Source: a bacterium
Lineage (GTDB): Bacteria > DYJV01 > JALVYZ01
Length of the DNA stretch: 6,172 nucleotides
Reading direction: 5' to 3'
Assembly (NCBI GenBank): GCA_027037705.1
Contig: JALVYZ010000440.1
Coordinates: 1 to 6,172, forward strand
Shown here: positions 1 through 6,172 of the stretch, one piece after another
How the letters are laid out: each line of letters opens with the position of its first letter
Position numbering within the stretch: the stretch's first letter is position 1
Position numbers and translations under genes: made by a program
Notes under the pieces: model-generated
The model's database searches: none
Told to the model about the DNA's origin: nothing
What the model saw: only the letters and a program-made list of their open reading frames with translations

Positions 1-1637
1 TCTTAGCAGGATTATTTATCATTCCTCTAATAATCTACATTTATCTTTCTGGAGGATACTTATCAGGTTTTTTAGCTTCTTTAATAGGCACTTTTAGTGC
101 AGCTTACTATGTCAGGTCTTCAACTGGTAGAGTAGATACAGATGGCATCTTAATGTTTGCACCTTTTTTTGTGAGTTTATTATTTTTACTTATTATAAAA
201 TCAAAAAAAGACTGGATTAAATATTCTATAACTATAATTATTGCGATTTTTTTCTATCTATTTTCAAAGATTCATATTGCAATTCAGGCAGCTATGATTC
301 TTTATTTTATAATATTTTCAATTGCATTAATAATTCATAAAGAAAAACTAATTAATAAATTATTACTTCCTGTTTTATATATATTAATTTGTAATCCTCT
401 AAATTTCTTTCATAGTATTAAAAGAATTCTTTTCTTTCTTAATTCTTCTTATTTTTTAAAAACTAATTCAATTATGTCTATTCAAAAAACTATAGAAACA
501 GTTGCAGAAGCTCAACATTTCTCATTAGATTTTGCTATTAGAAACGTCTTTAATAATGAGATAATATTTTTATTGGGATTATCAGGTTGTATATGGTTTT
601 TTATAAAGAAATTTAAAGATTCTATCTTTATAATTCCTATTTTTATTATTGGTATATATGGATTGTTTGGATCTATTAGATTTACAATGTTTTTAGGTAT
701 TTTTATTGGGTTGGGAATAGGATTTATTTTAACAGAAATAATAAAGTATTTATTAAAAATATTTAACAAATACAATTTATTTAAATTAAACGTTATATCT
801 CTTTCTTTAATGTTGATTTTTTTTATAATTTTTAAAAACTTTACTGGTTACAATTTTATTCCAGTGCCACATTGTCCAATTCCAATAGTAGAAGATATTA
901 TTAAATTAAAAAAACAATTACCTAAAAATTCAGTTTTTTTTACATGGTGGGATTTAGGTTATACATATGAAGATATTGGAAGATTTATAACTTTCATAGA
1001 TGGTGGTATAGAGGATCTTGAGAGAAGATTCTCAGTAGCTACAGCATTCCTTTCAGATAACGATACTAAGTTGCATAATTTAATAACATTTGTTTCAAAT
1101 AATGGTTTTTCAGAAATAAGAAAAATTATATATTCCAAAGATAAAAAAAAATTACAGAAAATATTTAAATATAATAAAAAAATCAAATATAAAAATATCT
1201 ATTTAGTTTACACAGTAGATTTACTGCAAAAAGCTGATGTATTTGATAATTACGCATTTTTAACCAATTGTGAATCTCAAGACTTTCATTTTTATCAATT
1301 ACCTTGTTTCCAATTAACAGAAGATAATGTAATTTGTAATAATTTCAAAATAGATTTAAATACTGGATATATTGTTGGATTTAAAAAAGTTCCTGTTGAC
1401 AAAATTATTATTAGTAAAAATGGAAAAATTACCAAATCTTTTGTTTATAAAAACCACCACACTGGGAAAGTAATCGAAATATTAATAAGTAAAGAAATTT
1501 TCAATGTAAGATACATATCAAATGATGTTTTTAACACAGTGTTTAATAAGATGTTTTTACTTGGAATTTATAATAAAAAATATTTTGAAGAAGTATTTAA
1601 TCATTTTCCACATATAAGAGTATTCAAAGTCAAATAA
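1..1637 (+). CDS. pglB: PglB-type STT3 oligosaccharyltransferase, 5'-truncated by window edge
   Basis: Membrane enzyme that transfers a lipid-linked oligosaccharide to Asn of periplasmic proteins (N-glycosylation). The open frame runs in from the left edge (first full codon at 3) with no stop until TAA 1635-1637, giving 544 visible residues. PglB is about 700 residues, so roughly 150-170 N-terminal ones are missing, including the first catalytic Asp and the DxD/DxE motif. Visible landmarks in order: GRVDTDGIL (129-152), matching the SGYYDTDML region of Campylobacter PglB; a hydrophobic multi-pass segment; TIETVAE (489-509), the external-loop-5 region carrying the catalytic Glu; Arg 540-542, aligning with the Arg that reads the acidic -2 residue; GSIRF with Arg 678-680 (pyrophosphate contact); WWDLG (945-959), the sequon-binding motif, followed by FIDGG; and a C-terminal end (MFLLGIYNKKYFEE...VFKVK) closely resembling the C. 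jejuni PglB tail. The Met at 153 is internal, not the start. The family is certain; the acceptor sequon and glycan are inferred or unknown. Confidence 0.92.
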   Translation, partial: LAGLFIIPLIIYIYLSGGYLSGFLASLIGTFSAAYYVRSSTGRVDTDGILMFAPFFVSLLFLLIIKSKKDWIKYSITIIIAIFFYLFSKIHIAIQAAMILYFIIFSIALIIHKEKLINKLLLPVLYILICNPLNFFHSIKRILFFLNSSYFLKTNSIMSIQKTIETVAEAQHFSLDFAIRNVFNNEIIFLLGLSGCIWFFIKKFKDSIFIIPIFIIGIYGLFGSIRFTMFLGIFIGLGIGFILTEIIKYLLKIFNKYNLFKLNVISLSLMLIFFIIFKNFTGYNFIPVPHCPIPIVEDIIKLKKQLPKNSVFFTWWDLGYTYEDIGRFITFIDGGIEDLERRFSVATAFLSDNDTKLHNLITFVSNNGFSEIRKIIYSKDKKKLQKIFKYNKKIKYKNIYLVYTVDLLQKADVFDNYAFLTNCESQDFHFYQLPCFQLTEDNVICNNFKIDLNTGYIVGFKKVPVDKIIISKNGKITKSFVYKNHHTGKVIEILISKEIFNVRYISNDVFNTVFNKMFLLGIYNKKYFEEVFNHFPHIRVFKVK

Positions 1638-1638
1638 A

Positions 1639-2742
1639 TTACAATCTTTTAAAAACTTCAGCTGTTATTTTCGCAGTTTTTTCCCAAGAAAAATTTTCCG
1701 CCTGCTTAATTGATTCCTTTGATTTTTTTATTTTGTAACTATCATTATTTAATAAATCTGTTAATATAGAACACAATTCGCTTTCATTATTAATATCGCT
1801 TAAATATATTCCCGCTTCTCCTGCAACTTCAGGTAAACTTGCTTTATTTGATACAACAACAGGACATCCACATGCCATAGCCTCTAAAACAGGAAGTCCA
1901 AATCCTTCATAAAAACTTGGAAGAATTAAAGCTACAGCATTATTATATAAATGAGCAAGTTCTATATCATCAACATAACCAATAGTTGTAATATTTCTTG
2001 AACCTAAACTTTCTCCCCATCCATCCCATCCTATTATATAAAAAGGAAAATTTATTTTTGAAGCAGCTTTAATAATTAAATTTATATTTTTTCTTGGATC
2101 ATTAGTACCAACAAATAAAAAAAATGGTTTTTTAATTTTATATTTTAATAAAGTTAAATTTGTCTCTTTATTACTATATTTTTTAAAAATTTTTCTATTA
2201 TACCCCAAATATGTAACAACAATTTTATCTTCAGGAAAATCTATACATGACAAAATTTCTTTTTTTGAAAAATTTGATATTGTTAAAATATACTTTACTT
2301 GTTTTAATCTTTTATAAAAAAATTTTTTAAAATACATTACTCTTTCTTTTGGATGAAATTCTGGATATTTTATTAGAGATACATCATATATTGTAAAAAC
2401 TGTTTTTATTGAACTTTCAAAAGGGAAAAAACCAGTTTCATGATAAATATTATTCTTTTTCGAAAATTTCTTAAAGTTTATTTCTCTTTTATAATGTAGA
2501 AATAATCTTAAAATATATGAAAAGTTATCTGGAAATTTCCAAAATAATTTTACTAATTTATCCCATATATATTGATTTTTAAATTCAGGTAATTTTTTCA
2601 ATAAGTTCTTTCCATCAAAAAATTTTATATCAAAAGTATCATATTTTTCTAATTCTGTATAAAGCCCTTCAATATATCTCCCAATACCAGTTTTTATATT
2701 AATAAGAGGAATTGCATTAACAATTATTTTAATTTTGTTCAT
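1639..2742 (-). CDS. GT4-family (GT-B fold) glycosyltransferase
   Basis: Predicted cytoplasmic retaining glycosyltransferase of 367 residues using a nucleotide sugar, typical of polysaccharide or lipid-linked glycan assembly. The N-terminal acceptor domain starts with a Rossmann strand and a GIGRY loop (19-23), then YHETGFFPF (100-108) and TIYDVSLIKYPEFHP (117-131), a pattern common in mannosyltransferase-like GT4 enzymes. The C-terminal donor domain begins at FLFVGTNDPRKN (208-219, Arg217/Lys218 expected at the donor phosphates), then GYVDD (255-259) and the EX7E signature E279-GFGLPVL-E287 followed by AMACGCPVVVSN. There is no signal peptide. The ATG at 2740-2742 overlaps the TGA of the recombinase gene (ATGA) and has a strong SD inside that gene. 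It is last in the nhaA-xerD cluster and converges with pglB, one base apart. A role in building the PglB glycan is plausible from position but unproven; sugar and linkage cannot be read from sequence. Confidence 0.9.
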   Translation of the reverse strand: MNKIKIIVNAIPLINIKTGIGRYIEGLYTELEKYDTFDIKFFDGKNLLKKLPEFKNQYIWDKLVKLFWKFPDNFSYILRLFLHYKREINFKKFSKKNNIYHETGFFPFESSIKTVFTIYDVSLIKYPEFHPKERVMYFKKFFYKRLKQVKYILTISNFSKKEILSCIDFPEDKIVVTYLGYNRKIFKKYSNKETNLTLLKYKIKKPFFLFVGTNDPRKNINLIIKAASKINFPFYIIGWDGWGESLGSRNITTIGYVDDIELAHLYNNAVALILPSFYEGFGLPVLEAMACGCPVVVSNKASLPEVAGEAGIYLSDINNESELCSILTDLLNNDSYKIKKSKESIKQAENFSWEKTAKITAEVFKRL

Positions 2743-3608
2743 TTATCCTCCTTAATCTCTCTTGGATGCAATTTGAAATACTGCTCTTTAATTTGTAACA
2801 TATTTACATGAGTATAAATTTGGGTAGTGGATATATCAGAATGTCCAAGCATTGTTTGTATGCTTCTTAAATCAGCACCTCTTTCTAAAAGATGTGTTGC
2901 AAATGAATGTCTAATTAAATGAGGATAGACATTTTTAGAAATTCCTGATTTGATTGCATATTTTTTTATTATTTGCCAAATAAATTGCCTTGTTAACTTA
3001 TTCCCATTTCTACTTAAAAAAATATAATTTAACCTTTTTTTATTAAATCTTGGTCTAACATTTTTTAGATAATTATTAAGAAGCTCCATTATACCAATAT
3101 GCAATGGTACAATTCTCTCTTTTTTTCTTTTACCGAAAACTTTTAGTACACCATAATGTTTATCATAATCATTAACTGTAAGTCCTATTAATTCTGAGAC
3201 TCTCAAACCAGTAGCATATAATAACTCTAAAATAATTTTATCTCTTAATCCTAAAAATGAATTTTCATCTGGACTTTCTAATAGTTTAAAAATATCATAA
3301 ACTGATAAAACATCAGGGATTTTTTTTTCTCTTTTTGGTTTATCAAAATTATTAAAAGGATTTTCTTTAAGCTTTAAAAAAGAAAAAAATAGTTTTAATG
3401 AAGAAATTTTTCTTAAATAAGTATTTATTGAATAATCATAATTTTCATGAAGATATGATAAATAATCATATATAATAAATTTATTAATTTCACTGTAATC
3501 TCCATGAAACCATGATATAAATTGTTTAATATCTTCTAAATAACTTGCTATGGAATTTTCGCTTAATCCTTTTGTAAACTTCAAATAGTTTTCAAATTTT
3601 ATTAACAT
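2739..3608 (-). CDS. xerD: XerC/XerD-family tyrosine site-specific recombinase
   Basis: A 289-residue tyrosine recombinase, close to the length of E. coli XerD (298); the family resolves chromosome dimers at dif. The N-terminal SAM-like core-binding domain spans about residues 1-85, with the typical KGLSENSIASYLEDI helix. The catalytic domain spans about 100-280 and all expected residues are visible: Arg136 (ATGLRVSEL), Lys160 in the beta-hairpin (FGKRKKERIVP), His230 and Arg233 (HLIRH), His256 (LGHSDISTTQ) and nucleophile Tyr265 (IYTHV). The C-terminus LHPRE resembles XerD more than XerC. The ATG at 3606-3608 lies 17 bases inside the nhaA end and has only a weak purine-rich SD (AAGAGA), so translation may depend on ribosomes finishing nhaA. 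No inverted repeats or cargo genes flank it, so a housekeeping Xer is favoured over an integron or phage integrase. The XerC/XerD/single-Xer distinction is not secure. Confidence 0.88.
   Translation of the reverse strand: MLIKFENYLKFTKGLSENSIASYLEDIKQFISWFHGDYSEINKFIIYDYLSYLHENYDYSINTYLRKISSLKLFFSFLKLKENPFNNFDKPKREKKIPDVLSVYDIFKLLESPDENSFLGLRDKIILELLYATGLRVSELIGLTVNDYDKHYGVLKVFGKRKKERIVPLHIGIMELLNNYLKNVRPRFNKKRLNYIFLSRNGNKLTRQFIWQIIKKYAIKSGISKNVYPHLIRHSFATHLLERGADLRSIQTMLGHSDISTTQIYTHVNMLQIKEQYFKLHPREIKEDK
2746..2753 (-). promoter_or_regulatory. Shine-Dalgarno of the glycosyltransferase, inside the recombinase gene
   Basis: On the minus strand AAGGAGGA lies just before the ATG at 2742, with 4 bases between GGAGG and the start codon. 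It sits within the last codons of the recombinase gene. With the ATGA stop/start overlap it supports this start and suggests translational coupling. It is the strongest ribosome binding site in the leftward cluster. Confidence 0.8.
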
Positions 3609-4944
3609 TTTCTCTTGTTAATGAAAGTCTTAAAACCAGTATTCCAACAATTGAAGAAATAATAGTTGAAATAAATATTCCCTCTTTTGCTAAATTTACA
3701 ACTTCAAGATCAGAAAAAGCAAGAGAGTTTATGAACATTGACATTGTAAACCCAATCCCACCTAAAACACCAACACCATATATCATTCTCCAATTAACTC
3801 CATTTGGAAGCTTACATAAACCTGACTTTACAGCTAAAAAAGATGCGAAAAAAATTCCAATCTGTTTGCCTAAAAATAATCCTAATACAATCCCAATTGT
3901 CAGCGAAGAATGAAAAATTTTAGAAAAATCATGAGGTAAATGAATTCCTGCATTTATAAATGCAAAGAATGGTAAAATAAAAAATGTAACCCAAGGATGA
4001 AGATGATGTTCTATACGAAGAAGAGGTGGTTGAAATTTGTGGCAAACTTCTTCAATTGTTTCTATTTCATTATAAGTTTTTTTTGCAACAATAAGAGGAG
4101 GAAGATTATTTAACTTTTTCTTTCTTATTTTTTCAAGTAAAAAATTTATCTCTCTGAAAAATTTTCCTAAATTTATAGTACCTCTTGCTGGAATTGATAA
4201 TGCAGCTAAAATTCCAGCAACAGTCGCATGGATTCCAGACTTTAAGGTAAAAAACCATAAAAATGTACCTAAAATCATATAGACAACAGGGTTTTGCACA
4301 TTCTCTTTATTTAAAAGAATCATAATCAAAAAAATAATAATCATTAATAGTAATGAAGTTAAAACTATTTTATCTGTATAAAAAATTGCTATTACAAGCA
4401 CACCTCCAATATCATCTATAGTAGCAAGAGCTGTTAAAAATATTTTTAAACTTAATGGGAATTTTTTTCCACTTAAACTCAATATACCAAGAGCAAATGC
4501 AATATCTGTTGCCATTGGGATTGCCCAACCATTTATAAATTCAGTATTTTTATTAATTATATAAAAAATTAACGCAGGAACTACCATCCCCCCTATTGCT
4601 GCAATTACTGGAAGAATAGCTTTTTCAAAAGAAGATAATTCTCCAATCAAAAACTCCCTTTTTATTTCAAGTCCCACAAGAAGAAAGAATAAACTCATTA
4701 AAGCATCATTCACCCAGTGAGAAAGTGAGTTTTCAATTTTAAAGTTACCAACTCCAATTGATATTTTTAAATGAATAAATTTATGATAAAACACGTGAAA
4801 ATTACTATTTGCTATTAATAATGAAAGTATAGTTACACTTATTAAAAGTATTCCACTAAAGGATTCTATTTTAAAAAATTTAAAAAATGAATTTGATATA
4901 TTAACACCCTTCTCTTTTCTTTTTATTTTATTTTTTCTTTTCAT
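3592..4944 (-). CDS. nhaA: NhaA-type Na+/H+ antiporter
   Basis: Inner-membrane antiporter exporting Na+ in exchange for H+ (pH and sodium homeostasis). From the ATG at 4942-4944 it has 450 residues against 388 in E. coli. Family signatures are clear: FFKIESFSGILL at the start of TM1, VNDALMSLFFLLVGLEIKRE, ATDIAFALG with Asp147 (E. coli Asp133), ATIDDIGGV with Asp177/Asp178 (the Na+/H+-binding pair, E. coli Asp163/164), Lys360 in FLGKQIG (E. coli Lys300), and GIGFTMSMFI. The extra length is mostly a charged loop at about 253-312, between the SIPARG helix end and LEIHHLHPWV-like residues (RIEHHLHPWV), an insertion seen in many NhaA homologues. The frame is open back to a TTG at 5053-5055, but that 37-residue extension would cover promoter and operator DNA and has no SD. 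The ATG at 4944 fits family N-termini, though it too lacks an SD. The TGA at 3592-3594 lies inside the recombinase gene. Confidence 0.9.
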   Translation of the reverse strand: MKRKNKIKRKEKGVNISNSFFKFFKIESFSGILLISVTILSLLIANSNFHVFYHKFIHLKISIGVGNFKIENSLSHWVNDALMSLFFLLVGLEIKREFLIGELSSFEKAILPVIAAIGGMVVPALIFYIINKNTEFINGWAIPMATDIAFALGILSLSGKKFPLSLKIFLTALATIDDIGGVLVIAIFYTDKIVLTSLLLMIIIFLIMILLNKENVQNPVVYMILGTFLWFFTLKSGIHATVAGILAALSIPARGTINLGKFFREINFLLEKIRKKKLNNLPPLIVAKKTYNEIETIEEVCHKFQPPLLRIEHHLHPWVTFFILPFFAFINAGIHLPHDFSKIFHSSLTIGIVLGLFLGKQIGIFFASFLAVKSGLCKLPNGVNWRMIYGVGVLGGIGFTMSMFINSLAFSDLEVVNLAKEGIFISTIISSIVGILVLRLSLTRENVNKI

Positions 4945-5011
4945 AATTTTTGAAATAATTTTTTTAAAAATTTTTGTCAATATTAATATAAAAAATATCT
5001 TGATTGTTTTT

Positions 5012-5040
5012 ATTATTTGAATTAAAAAAATATTTGACAA
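5012..5040 (-). promoter_or_regulatory. Candidate sigma70 promoter for nhaA-xerD-glycosyltransferase
   Basis: On the minus strand TTGTCA (5035-5040) is followed after 17 bases by AATAAT (5012-5017), each 5 of 6 to consensus. It would start transcription near 5005, leaving a leader of about 60 bases before the ATG at 4944. A second minus-strand TTGACA (4975-4980) has only a poor -10 partner (TATTTC, 4952-4957). The DNA is so A+T-rich that chance matches are likely. Confidence 0.45.
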
Positions 5041-5062
5041 ACTTGTAGTTATCAAGTATAGT
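5034..5062 (+). promoter_or_regulatory. Near-consensus sigma70 promoter of the regulator-porC operon
   Basis: TTGACA (5034-5039, perfect) and TATAGT (5057-5062, 5 of 6) are separated by exactly 17 bases. The predicted start is near 5069, giving a short leader of about 20 bases that carries the AAGGAG ribosome binding site (5077-5082), 6 bases before the ATG at 5089. It is the best promoter match in the window and lies directly upstream of the regulator gene. Confidence 0.8.
5041..5057. promoter_or_regulatory. Inverted repeat in promoter spacer, putative operator 1
   Basis: ACTTG (5041-5045) and CAAGT (5053-5057) are perfect 5-base arms around 7 bases. The element fills the spacer between -35 and -10 of the rightward promoter and touches the -10. 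A dimeric HTH protein bound here would block RNA polymerase. The adjacent XRE-cupin regulator is the obvious candidate. The arms are short, so support is positional rather than statistical. Confidence 0.4.
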
Positions 5063-5073
5063 TTAATTATACT
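5055..5073. promoter_or_regulatory. Inverted repeat over -10 and start site, putative operator 2
   Basis: AGTATA (5055-5060) and TATACT (5068-5073) are perfect 6-base arms around 7 bases. The element covers the -10 box and predicted transcription start of the rightward promoter. It overlaps the first inverted repeat by three bases, has the same 7-base spacing, and its centre lies 15 bases further on. Together they could bind two regulator dimers. The -10 sequence itself contributes part of the symmetry, which lowers confidence. Confidence 0.42.
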
Positions 5074-5088
5074 AAAAAGGAGTTTAGC

Positions 5089-5688
5089 ATGCCTGAAAAA
5101 ATTAAAAAAGTATTAAAAGACCTTGGAATTGGAAAAAAAATAAAAAAATTAAGACAGGAAAAAGGACTTACTTTACAGGAATTAAGTGAAAAAACTGGTT
5201 TATCAAAAGGCCTTATTTCACAAATTGAGAATGAGCAAGTATCACCACCAATTTCCACTTTAATGAAAATAGCTAATGGTTTAAATGTGGAAATTTCATA
5301 CTTTTTTGAGCAGGATGAACCTACAGAGAAGATAACAGTTGTTAGAAAAAATGAAAGAATAAGTTCAGGAAGACGTGGAATAAAAGGAAATATAAACATT
5401 GGTTATTCTTATGAGCTTTTAGCTCATAAAAGACCTCATAAACATATGGAACCATTCCTTGTAACCTTTGAACCAAAAGAGAGAGACGATGTAATAATGT
5501 TTAATCATGAAGGAGAAGAATTTCATTTTGTTCTTGAAGGAAAACTTGAAATGATAGCTGAGGACCACGAGCCTATAATTTTAGAAGAAGGAGATTCCCT
5601 TTACTTTGATTCAAGCATTCCACACGGTTTTAGAGGTCTTGAAGGAAAACCTGCAAAAACATTAACTATTGTTTTTCAAAAATCTTAA
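5089..5688 (+). CDS. XRE-family HTH transcriptional regulator with C-terminal cupin domain
   Basis: Cytoplasmic DNA-binding regulator of 199 residues, the usual size for HTH-cupin regulators. Residues 15-70 form an XRE/Cro-type HTH: IGKKIKKLRQEKGLTLQELS, then KTGLSKGLISQIENEQVSPP with the recognition helix around 39-48, then STLMKIANGLNV. A linker follows, and residues about 120-197 form a small beta-barrel cupin. In the cupin, His140, Glu143, Glu144, His146 (NHEGEEFHFVLEG) and His179 (SSIPHGF) are spaced like the two cupin metal or ligand motifs, so it may sense a small organic acid or metal; the ligand is unknown. The start at 5089 is supported by AAGGAG 6 bases upstream and a strong promoter. 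It is followed 11 bases later by porC, so the likely role is control of 2-oxoacid oxidation together with autoregulation. It is divergent from nhaA, which it could also affect through the shared region. Confidence 0.88.
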   Translation: MPEKIKKVLKDLGIGKKIKKLRQEKGLTLQELSEKTGLSKGLISQIENEQVSPPISTLMKIANGLNVEISYFFEQDEPTEKITVVRKNERISSGRRGIKGNINIGYSYELLAHKRPHKHMEPFLVTFEPKERDDVIMFNHEGEEFHFVLEGKLEMIAEDHEPIILEEGDSLYFDSSIPHGFRGLEGKPAKTLTIVFQKS

Positions 5689-5699
5689 AAGGATTAAAA

Positions 5700-6172
5700 A
5701 TGATTGAAATTAGATTTCATGGTAGAGGTGGACAAGGAGCTGTTATAGCTTCAAAAATATTAGCATATGCTTATTTTTTAGAAGGTAAATATTCTCAAGC
5801 ATTTCCCACTTTTGGGGCTGAAAGAAGAGGAGCTCCTGTTGCTGCTTTTGTAAGAGTGGATGATAGATTTATAAATAACCGAGCTCCTATTGTTACTCCA
5901 GATTATGTAATTGTAATGGCAGGGAAATTAGCAGAAACTGTTGATGTTACTTCAGGGATTAAAAAAAATGGTATTATTATCATCAATTCAGATAAATCTC
6001 CAGACTATTATTCATTTGAAGAAGAATGTATAGTAAAAACTTTTGATGTGAATAAAATTGCTTTGAAATATAAACTTGGTACTCCGATAATGCCTATTAT
6101 AAATGCTCCTATTTTAGGAGTATTTGCAAAAATTTCAAAAACTTTAACCCTTGACTCATTAAAACAAGCAAT
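5700..6172 (+). CDS. porC: Pyruvate/2-oxoacid:ferredoxin oxidoreductase gamma subunit, 3'-truncated by window edge
   Basis: Gamma subunit of a CoA-acylating 2-oxoacid:ferredoxin oxidoreductase, cytoplasmic, which converts pyruvate (or a related 2-oxoacid) and CoA to acyl-CoA, CO2 and reduced ferredoxin. I translated 157 residues from the ATG at 5700-5702 (AAAGGA at 5688-5693, 6 bases upstream). The family is usually about 180-190 residues, so some 25-35 are missing. Diagnostic motifs are the N-terminal glycine-rich [18 protein letters not shown] (4-21) and [16 protein letters not shown] (35-50), characteristic of PorC/VorC rather than KorC. PDYVIVM (67-73) and [17 protein letters not shown] (128-144) also fit. 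No Fe-S cysteine motif is seen, as expected for gamma; delta, alpha and beta subunits probably follow outside the window. It lies 11 bases after the XRE-cupin gene, so it is co-transcribed with it. Substrate (pyruvate or branched-chain 2-oxoacid) is not decidable from this subunit alone. Confidence 0.88.

Noticed and set aside
1143-1151. A9 run in pglB (also a T9 run at 3320-3328 in the recombinase gene) as phase-variation tracts
   Set aside because: Such runs encode ordinary Lys codons and are expected at this base composition. All frames are intact, with no sign of slippage.
512-1186. Minus-strand open frames opposite pglB (512-775 and 959-1186)
   Set aside because: They lie antisense to well-supported PglB motifs, and their protein resembles no family I recognise. 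They look like by-products of A+T-rich codon use.
1651-1681. AAAAACT/AGTTTTT inverted repeat as an intrinsic terminator
   Set aside because: The stem is nearly all A-T with a 17-base loop, and the U-tract would be part of the stem. It is too weak to annotate as a terminator.
2739-3608. Tyrosine recombinase as the integrase of a mobile element
   Set aside because: It is compact, XerD-like in length and motifs, embedded in an overlapping gene cluster, and has no flanking tRNA, direct repeats or phage genes. No dif-like site was recognised in the window.
3731-3913. Plus-strand 60-residue open frame inside nhaA
   Set aside because: It is antisense to conserved NhaA transmembrane sequence and rich in Pro, Ile and Asn, as expected from a reversed membrane gene.
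4945-5088. Riboswitch or small RNA in the divergent intergenic region
   Set aside because: Only A+T-rich promoter-like sequence and short operator-like repeats are present. No stable G+C stem or terminator hairpin is visible.
5067-5399. Minus-strand 110-residue open frame opposite the XRE-cupin gene
   Set aside because: It covers the antisense of the HTH domain and the operator region, with no ribosome binding site or family resemblance.

Overview
The window comes from a strongly A+T-rich bacterial chromosome. It uses the standard code: TGG codes for Trp, and TGA is the stop of both nhaA and the recombinase gene. Two genes hint at lifestyle. One is a PglB-type (STT3) oligosaccharyltransferase, known mainly from Campylobacterota, Desulfobacterota and related diderm thermophile or anaerobe lineages. 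The other is a pyruvate/2-oxoacid:ferredoxin oxidoreductase gamma subunit, typical of anaerobes. A diderm anaerobe is the best reading; the phylum cannot be fixed from this sequence.

Layout. Positions 1-1637 (+) hold the C-terminal three quarters of pglB, whose start lies before the window. It converges with a leftward three-gene cluster, read from right to left: nhaA (Na+/H+ antiporter, 4944-3592), a XerD-like tyrosine recombinase (3608-2739) and a GT4-family glycosyltransferase (2742-1639). These genes overlap by 17 and 4 bases and are almost certainly one transcript. Only one base separates the pglB and glycosyltransferase stop codons.

A 144-base A+T-rich divergent regulatory region (4945-5088) follows. 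It holds a near-consensus sigma70 promoter for the rightward genes, a weaker candidate promoter for nhaA whose -35 overlaps the rightward -35, and two overlapping inverted repeats across the rightward -10 region that look like operators.

The rightward operon begins with an XRE-type HTH plus cupin regulator (5089-5688). Eleven bases later it continues into porC (5700 onward), which is cut by the window end after 157 codons. The regulator probably controls the oxidoreductase operon and itself.

The genes are recognisable families and I see no clearly new system. The most useful leads are the PglB active-site details (WWDLG variant; an Arg that may predict an acidic -2 sequon), the regulator/porC operon with its putative operators, the unusual nhaA-xerD-glycosyltransferase coupling, and the uncertain nhaA start.
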